Shown here in pieces: positions 59,263 through 64,000 of a DNA stretch of 64,000 nt. The notes below the pieces were generated by a model. That model was not told where the DNA came from and made no database searches. It saw nothing but the letters and a program-made list of their open reading frames with translations. The stretch is from PALSA-505 sp963699015 (GTDB lineage Bacteria; Actinomycetota; Actinomycetes; Streptosporangiales; Streptosporangiaceae), in contig CAVOSX010000001.1 of assembly GCA_963699015.1 (NCBI GenBank), positions 806,001-870,000 on the forward strand, in the 5' to 3' direction. A program made the position numbers and the translations under genes. The number at the start of each line of letters is the position of its first letter. Position 1 is the stretch's first letter.

Positions 59263-59422
59263 GTGAGCTGCCACTCCGGAAAAATAGGACAAAACGGACT
59301 TCTCGTGGCCCACGCCACCCCCGCGCCAGGCAGTCCGTCAGACACAGAGCGACAACACGCCAACCAGTATACCGGAGCACTTTCCGCGGCCCTTCCGCAT
59401 TTTCGGCGCCGTGCCGCCAGGC

Positions 59423-60097
59423 TCAGCCTGGCTCGTTGAGCCGGATCCTGATCGCGCTGAACATGCGCGGGGTATCGCGCAGCACCGTCAGCCGGGGATC
59501 GGGAACGGTGAGGAACCGGTCGCTGGCCAGGTCGAAGAACCGGTTGAGCCGCCGGTCGTCGTGCAGCGCCGTGACCGCCCGGCGGTCGCCGCCGAACACC
59601 ACGGCGTCAAGGCCGCCGCCGAACGGCCCGAGCACGGCGATCGCGGTGTCCGCCGCGGCCGACAGCGCCTCGGCGGATTGCTTCTCGCGGCGGCGGGCGA
59701 ACCGGTGCTGCGACGTGCCGCCGGCCGCGCTGCGCCCGTGCACCAGCCGCGAGCCCACCTTCGAGGCGGCGAGCCTTGGCGGCGAGCCGGTGAACACCCC
59801 CGCGGCGTAGCCGCCGAGGCGAACCAGCAGAACGCCCACCGTCCGGGCAGCCTGCACGTGACCGGAGATCAGGCCGGCCGCGGCGGCCACGGTTTCGGGG
59901 ACGTCACCGGGCAGCGGCGGGAAGGGGACGTGGCACTCGGCTACCGCTCCGTCCCCGGCCGTGAACGTCACAACTTCACGCCCGGCCGCCGTGACGGCGG
60001 CGCCCTGATGCCGGCCGGCGAACGACTCGAGCCAGGCGGCCAGCCTGGGTGGCGCGACCTCCACCCACCGTCCGCCGCCGCGGGCAGGGCGCTTCAC
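59423..60097 (-). CDS. acVLRF1 family peptidyl-tRNA hydrolase-like protein
   Basis: 224 aa from GTG 60097 with GGAGGGAGGT upstream. Actinobacterial version of Vms1-like release factor 1 (VLRF1), a domain related to eRF1 that hydrolyses stalled peptidyl-tRNA. The family loop appears as HGRSAAGGTSQHRFARRR (120-137), where yeast Vms1 has a catalytic Gln in GSxxQ-type loop. It ends in a basic helix and DPRLTVLRDTPRMFSAIRIR. Precedes the ABC-F gene, which suggests a shared translational rescue role (inferred). Confidence 0.85.
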   Translation of the reverse strand: MKRPARGGGRWVEVAPPRLAAWLESFAGRHQGAAVTAAGREVVTFTAGDGAVAECHVPFPPLPGDVPETVAAAAGLISGHVQAARTVGVLLVRLGGYAAGVFTGSPPRLAASKVGSRLVHGRSAAGGTSQHRFARRREKQSAEALSAAADTAIAVLGPFGGGLDAVVFGGDRRAVTALHDDRRLNRFFDLASDRFLTVPDPRLTVLRDTPRMFSAIRIRLNEPG

Positions 60098-60189
60098 CGT
60101 GCACCACCTCCCTCCGCGCGGGTCCGGGGAACCGGGTCGAGACTAGCGAAGCCGGCGCCTGGCCCGGAAATAATCACGCAGAGCCGGCC

Positions 60190-60218
60190 TTGACTGGACA
60201 GGGAGTAAGACCGACGAT
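60190..60218 (+). promoter_or_regulatory. Candidate promoter of the beta-helix protein gene
   Basis: TTGACT (60190-60195) and GACGAT (60213-60218) with 17-nt spacing. The -35 box is strong and the -10 box weak; no other candidate stands out. Confidence 0.35.
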
Positions 60219-60265
60219 CGCGGTAGGGAGGGCCCGGACTCAGCCGGACAGACGAGGAGGAACTC

Positions 60266-62275
60266 GTGATGCGTGCCGCCCGCCGCTGTGATCTTGCCCG
60301 GGCCCGGCCCGCTGGCGGCGCCCGCAGCGGCCGGGCCAGCCGCTCGCTGAGACGCCGGCTCCTGCTGGCGGCGGCGGTAATGCTGGCCGGCTCCGGGTTC
60401 GCCGTGGCCCCGGCCGGCGCCGCGACCGCCGGAGCGGTCACCGCGAGCCCGGACGCGCCCTCGTCCTCGCCGGCCTGCCCGGATGCGAACGTCGCCACCT
60501 TCGGCCCTGACGTCTGCGTCTTCAGCGACACGATGAGCCAGGCGGCTATCCAGAACGACCTCGACAACATCGCCGCCCAGCAGGTCCCCGTGGCCAGCCA
60601 GTTTGACAGTCAGCGTTACGCCATTTTCTTCCTGCCCGGCACTTACGGGTCCGCCGCCAGCCCCCTGGTATTCCAGGTCGGTTACTACACCGAGGTGGCC
60701 GGGCTGGGTTCCGCCGCTCAGGACACGGTCATCAACGGCGCCATCGACGTGTTCAACAACCTGTGCACGGCCGGCACCAGCGACTGCAACTCTGACGACA
60801 ACTTCTGGCGGTCGCTGTCGAACCTGACCCTCAACGTGCACCTGCCGAGCTCGACGCCGGCCTACGCGCCGCCGGTCGCGGACGCGTTCGGCGCGGGCTG
60901 CGCCAATACCGCGGAGTTCTGGTCGGCGTCCCAGGCCGCGCCGATCCGGCGGACCATCATCAACGGCAGCGTCACCTTCCAGGACTACTGCGCGAACAAC
61001 AACTTCGCCAGCGGGGGGTTCATCGCCGATAGCCAGGTCAGCGGCAACCTCAACTTCAACGGCAACCAGCAGTACATGGTCCGCAACAGCAGCATCGGCG
61101 GAGCCGCTGGCTGCCCTCAGGGGCTGTGGAACATGGTCTACTCCGGGGTCCAGGGCGCGCCAGCACCGGTCTTCACCGGCCAGTGCCAGCAGAACACGGT
61201 CCTGCCGGCCAGCCCGGTGAGCGAGGAAGAACCGTTCCTGTACGCCGACTCCGGCGGCGCTTACCAGGTGTTCGTGCCCGCGGTCCAGCATGACTCGTCC
61301 GGCCCCTCCTGGGCCGGCGGCAGCGAGGCCGGCACCTCACTGCCCCTGTCGGACTTCTTCGTGGCCAGCCCCGGCACGTCCACGGCGGCCATCAACGCCG
61401 CGCTGGCCCGGGGCGCCGACCTCATCCTCACCCCCGGAATCTACGACCTTGACCAGCCCATCGTGGTCAGCCGCCCCGACACTGTAGTGCTCGGCCAGGG
61501 TTTTGCCACCCTGGTGCCGCAACGCGGCAACCCGGCCATGGTCGTCGCGCCGAACGTAGGCGTGAAGCTGTCCGGGCTCATCATCGACGCCGGCCCGGTC
61601 ACCTCTCCGGCCCTGCTCTCGGTGGGCACTGCGCTGCACAGCCCGGGCAGCGCGAGCAACCCCGACCTCGTCCAGGACATCTTCTTCCGCATCGGCGGCG
61701 CCGAGACCATGAAGGTCGGGGCGACGGTCAGCCTGCTGGACAACGCGGACAACTCGATCATCGACGACGTCTGGGCCTGGCGCGCCGACCACGGCAACCT
61801 GGTGGGCTGGACCGACAACACGGCCAGCACCGGGGTGGTGGTCACCGGGGACGGCGTAACCTCCTACGGCCTGGCAGTCGAGCACTACCAGAAGAACGAG
61901 GTGATCTGGACCGGCCAGGGCGGCACGAACATCTTCTTCCAGAACGAGCTGCCCTACGACCCGCCCAGCCAGCAGGCCTGGATGGCGGCCCCGGACCAGG
62001 ACGGCTATCCCGCGTTCCTCGTCACCCGCAACGTCAGGACGTTCCAGGGCTACGGGATGGGCAGCTACGTCGTGTTCAGCCAGACGCCGGCTACGTTGCA
62101 TGACGCCGAGGCGTTCCAGGCCCCGGACACGTCCGGCGTGCAGTTCCACGACGTCTTCGGCGTGTGGATCACCGGCTCCGGCGGCCTCGACTCGATCATC
62201 AACGGCACGGGCGGCCCGGTGACCTCGACCAATCCCGGAAACAACATGCCCGTGGACGTCGCGAACTACCCGTAA
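60266..62275 (+). CDS. Secreted right-handed beta-helix protein
   Basis: 669 aa, with GAGGAGG before GTG 60266 and ATG 60269. A signal peptide ends near residue 52 (RRRLLLAAAVMLAGSGFAVAP then APAGAATA). The mature protein has repeated Asn/Asp-rich short strands (QDTVINGAIDVFNN, SLLDNADNSIIDDVWAWRAD, TGVVVTGDGVTSYGLAV), a pattern of a parallel beta-helix as in pectate lyases and GH55 glucanases. Cys pairs occur in the N-terminal third. I infer a polysaccharide-active exoprotein but cannot name a substrate. Convergent with sufT, 8 nt apart. Confidence 0.78.
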   Translation: MMRAARRCDLARARPAGGARSGRASRSLRRRLLLAAAVMLAGSGFAVAPAGAATAGAVTASPDAPSSSPACPDANVATFGPDVCVFSDTMSQAAIQNDLDNIAAQQVPVASQFDSQRYAIFFLPGTYGSAASPLVFQVGYYTEVAGLGSAAQDTVINGAIDVFNNLCTAGTSDCNSDDNFWRSLSNLTLNVHLPSSTPAYAPPVADAFGAGCANTAEFWSASQAAPIRRTIINGSVTFQDYCANNNFASGGFIADSQVSGNLNFNGNQQYMVRNSSIGGAAGCPQGLWNMVYSGVQGAPAPVFTGQCQQNTVLPASPVSEEEPFLYADSGGAYQVFVPAVQHDSSGPSWAGGSEAGTSLPLSDFFVASPGTSTAAINAALARGADLILTPGIYDLDQPIVVSRPDTVVLGQGFATLVPQRGNPAMVVAPNVGVKLSGLIIDAGPVTSPALLSVGTALHSPGSASNPDLVQDIFFRIGGAETMKVGATVSLLDNADNSIIDDVWAWRADHGNLVGWTDNTASTGVVVTGDGVTSYGLAVEHYQKNEVIWTGQGGTNIFFQNELPYDPPSQQAWMAAPDQDGYPAFLVTRNVRTFQGYGMGSYVVFSQTPATLHDAEAFQAPDTSGVQFHDVFGVWITGSGGLDSIINGTGGPVTSTNPGNNMPVDVANYP

Positions 62276-62283
62276 CCGGTGAA

Positions 62284-62721
62284 TCAGACGTTGAAGCCCA
62301 GGGCGCGGAGCTGCTCGCGGCCATCCTCGGTGATCTTGTCCGGTCCCCACGGGGGCAGCCAGACCCAGTTGATGCGGAAGTCGTTGACCAGGCCGTCGAG
62401 TGCGGACCTGGTCTGATCCTCGATCACGTCGGTGAGCGGGCAGGCCGCGCTGGTCAGCGTCATGTCGATGGTGGCCAGCCGGTCCTCGCCCACGGTGACG
62501 CCGTACACCAGGCCGAGGTCCACGACGTTGATGCCCAGCTCGGGGTCCACGACGTCGCGGAGCGCCTCGACAATGTCCTCTGTCTCGGGTCCGTCTGTTG
62601 TCTGGGGTCCGACTGTCTGTGATCCGGCCGTCTGCGGTCCGGCCGAAGCCGGCAGGCCGGCCGATGCGTCGCCAGCCGCCGGGTCGGCGGCCGGGACCTG
62701 GGTGGTAGCGGGCTCGGTCAT
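62284..62721 (-). CDS. SufT/MIP18-like (DUF59) Fe-S assembly protein
   Basis: 145 aa. A 48-residue Pro/Ala/Thr/Gln-rich leader with near-repeats (GPQTAGSQTVGPQTTDGP) precedes the DUF59 domain: VDPELGINVVDLGLVYGV and TSAACPLTDVIEDQ, carrying the conserved Asp-Pro-Glu and Cys. SufT-type proteins help mature or repair Fe-S proteins. The ATG overlaps the sufU stop by 4 nt, with GGAGGAGA upstream. Member of the suf operon. Confidence 0.92.
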   Translation of the reverse strand: MTEPATTQVPAADPAAGDASAGLPASAGPQTAGSQTVGPQTTDGPETEDIVEALRDVVDPELGINVVDLGLVYGVTVGEDRLATIDMTLTSAACPLTDVIEDQTRSALDGLVNDFRINWVWLPPWGPDKITEDGREQLRALGFNV

Positions 62722-63176
62722 GATGATGTCTCCTCCAGCGCGCGGGCGGTGGCGTCTTTCCACGCCATCCAGCCCAGCAGCGCGCACTTGATCCTCGCCG
62801 GGTACTTAGACACCCCGGTGAACGCGACCCCGTCCTCGAGCAGGTCCTCGTCCGGCTCGCCGGCGCCCTTGGACTGCATGAGCTCGAGGAATCCCTGGCT
62901 GACCGCCATCGCGTCGTCGACGCTCTTGCCGATGACCAGCTCGGTCATCACCGACGCGCTGGCCTGGCTGATCGAGCAGCCCAGCGCGTCGTAGGACACG
63001 TCGGCCACGGCGGGCTCACCGTCGACAGCCTTCAGCGTGACCCGGAGCGTCACCTCGTCGCCGCACAGCGGGTTGACGTGATGGACTTCCGCGTCATAGG
63101 GCTCGCGCAGTCCCTTGTTGTGCGGGTGGCGGTAGTGGTCCAGGATGATGTCCTGGTACATCGACTCGAGCTGCAT
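62718..63176 (-). CDS. sufU: Fe-S assembly zinc-dependent sulfurtransferase SufU
   Basis: 152 aa. Accepts persulfide from SufS. Conserved Cys38 (NPLCGDEV), Asp40, Cys67 (LGCSISQAS) and Cys131 (IKCALLGW) form the zinc site typical of SufU rather than scaffold IscU. The insertion that separates SufU from IscU is present (SQGFLELMQSKG). ATG 63176 follows GGGGA; a TTG five codons earlier is also in frame. Coupled to sufT, 82 nt after sufS. Confidence 0.94.
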   Translation of the reverse strand: MQLESMYQDIILDHYRHPHNKGLREPYDAEVHHVNPLCGDEVTLRVTLKAVDGEPAVADVSYDALGCSISQASASVMTELVIGKSVDDAMAVSQGFLELMQSKGAGEPDEDLLEDGVAFTGVSKYPARIKCALLGWMAWKDATARALEETSS

Positions 63177-63258
63177 CACATCCCCTTGCAACGCGCGGCC
63201 TGCTGCCGCATCTTCCCCGGCCGGGCCGGGTTACGCATCGGCGTCGGTGTACGGGCGG

Positions 63259-64000
63259 TCACGCGCTGGCGAAGAACCGCTGTGCCTGCCGGATCCCGTC
63301 GGCCAGGGCGTCGGCCTCCTCGCGGAGGTTGTAGAGGTAGAACGAGGCCCGGGTGCTGGCTCGCACGCCGAACGCGCGGTGCAGCGGCCAGGCGCAGTGG
63401 TGTCCGGCCCGCACCGCGATGCCCAGGTCATCGAGCACCTGGCTGACGTCGTGCGGGTGCACCCCTTCGACGGTGAACGAGATCGCGCTGCCCCGGTCCG
63501 CGGATTCGGTTGGCCCGAGGATGCGCAGCCCCTCGATCTGGGCGAGGACGTCCAGGGCATGCTCGATCAGGCCCAGCTCGTGGGCCCGGACCGCGTCCAT
63601 GCCGACCTCGCTCAGGTAGTCGATCGCCGCTCCCAGCCCGACGGCCTGCGCGATCGGCATCGTGCCTGCCTCGAACTTGTGCGGGGGCGGGGCGAACGTT
63701 GTCCGGTCCATCCAGACGCTTTCGATCATCTCGCCGCCGCCGAGGAACGGCGGCATCTCGTCGAGCAGCTCGCGCCGCGCCCACAGCACGCCGATGCCGG
63801 TCGGGCCGCACATCTTGTGCCCGGTGAAGCCGTAGAAGTCCGCGCCGGACGCGGCCACGTCCACCGGCATGTGCGGGACCGCCTGCGCACCGTCCACCAG
63901 CACCAGCGCGCCCGCGGCGTGCGCCACGTCGGCGATGGCCCTGACCGGGTTGATGGTGCCGAGCACGTTGGACTGGTGCGCCAGCGCGACCAGCTTCGTC
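63259..64000 (-). CDS. sufS: SufS-type cysteine desulfurase (5' part outside window)
   Basis: PLP enzyme removing sulfur from cysteine for Fe-S clusters. The reading frame runs to the right edge without a start (TKLVALAHQSNVLGTINPV is encoded at the end). Visible: the PLP lysine in FTGHKMCGPTG, LVDGAQAVPHMPVD, and the persulfide Cys in IAVRAGHHCAWPLH. The C-terminus FYLYNLREEADALADGI is complete. Group II desulfurase, partner of SufU downstream. Confidence 0.95.
   Translation of the reverse strand, partial: TKLVALAHQSNVLGTINPVRAIADVAHAAGALVLVDGAQAVPHMPVDVAASGADFYGFTGHKMCGPTGIGVLWARRELLDEMPPFLGGGEMIESVWMDRTTFAPPPHKFEAGTMPIAQAVGLGAAIDYLSEVGMDAVRAHELGLIEHALDVLAQIEGLRILGPTESADRGSAISFTVEGVHPHDVSQVLDDLGIAVRAGHHCAWPLHRAFGVRASTRASFYLYNLREEADALADGIRQAQRFFASA

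Overview
High-GC actinobacterial chromosome segment, about 70% G+C by eye. A Pup-proteasome operon, the actinobacterial trio SCO1664-like/DUF3090/MSMEG_4193-like, an InhA-like enoyl reductase, SecA2, acVLRF1 and a possible 6C-type RNA all point to a filamentous or soil actinomycete of the Streptosporangiales/Streptomycetales/Catenulisporales kind. The genus cannot be fixed from the sequence. I see no prophage, insertion sequence, CRISPR array, tRNA or rRNA. Almost the whole window reads as core chromosome.

Layout. 0-5.3 kb (minus strand): mpa/arc, dop, pup, prcB and prcA (3' end cut by the window), the Pup tagging and degradation machine. 5.4-9.9 kb: tRNA m1A58 methyltransferase, an M50/CBS membrane protease, a RecB-type nuclease, a small membrane protein and a HAD hydrolase. 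9.9-17.2 kb: metH, a PAC2 protein with a damaged or non-canonical start, the SCO1664-like/DUF3090/histidine phosphatase trio, and a DUF1707-FHA protein. 17.3-24.8 kb: RecD2-like helicase, fabG-fabI, tldD-tldE, dodecin, DUF3099. 24.86-25.22 kb: a strong promoter, three perfect hairpins with CCCCCG loops (a 6C-like RNA) and a short repeat array. 25.2-29.5 kb: LysR regulator, then padR-ABC ATPase-ABC permease with palindromic operator candidates. 29.5-32.1 kb: cysteine dioxygenase-like cupin and molybdenum cofactor genes (moaA, mobA, DUF6457). 32.5-36.4 kb: secreted DUF1906 protein and a Na+/H+ antiporter. 36.5-39.8 kb: selA-selB. 39.9-45.7 kb: membrane proteins, an acyl-CoA synthetase broken by one extra base, and fdhD. 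45.8-48.6 kb: sulfonate-type ABC importer operon. 48.7-54.4 kb: lipoprotein, GH15 hydrolase, sulfotransferase and secA2. 54.5-60.1 kb: ABC exporter, enoyl-CoA hydratase, small HTH protein, ABC-F ATPase and the acVLRF1 rescue factor. 60.3-62.3 kb: secreted beta-helix protein. 62.3-64 kb: sufS (5' end cut by the window), sufU, sufT.

How genes work together. moaA, mobA, DUF6457, selA, selB and fdhD are all accessory genes for a molybdenum- and selenocysteine-dependent formate dehydrogenase, but the enzyme itself, selD and tRNA-Sec are not in the window. sufS/U/T supply Fe-S clusters needed by MoaA and probably the RecB-type nuclease. MetH, the sulfonate importer and the cysteine dioxygenase-like protein form a loose sulfur theme.

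Most notable observations: the triple C-loop hairpin RNA with its downstream repeats; seven genes sharing a TAnnnT-N7-start-codon arrangement, which suggests leaderless mRNAs; the frameshifted acyl-CoA synthetase; the PAC2 gene whose best Shine-Dalgarno points at an ATC codon; and the absence of mshC from the position where it is expected beside the SCO1664-like gene.
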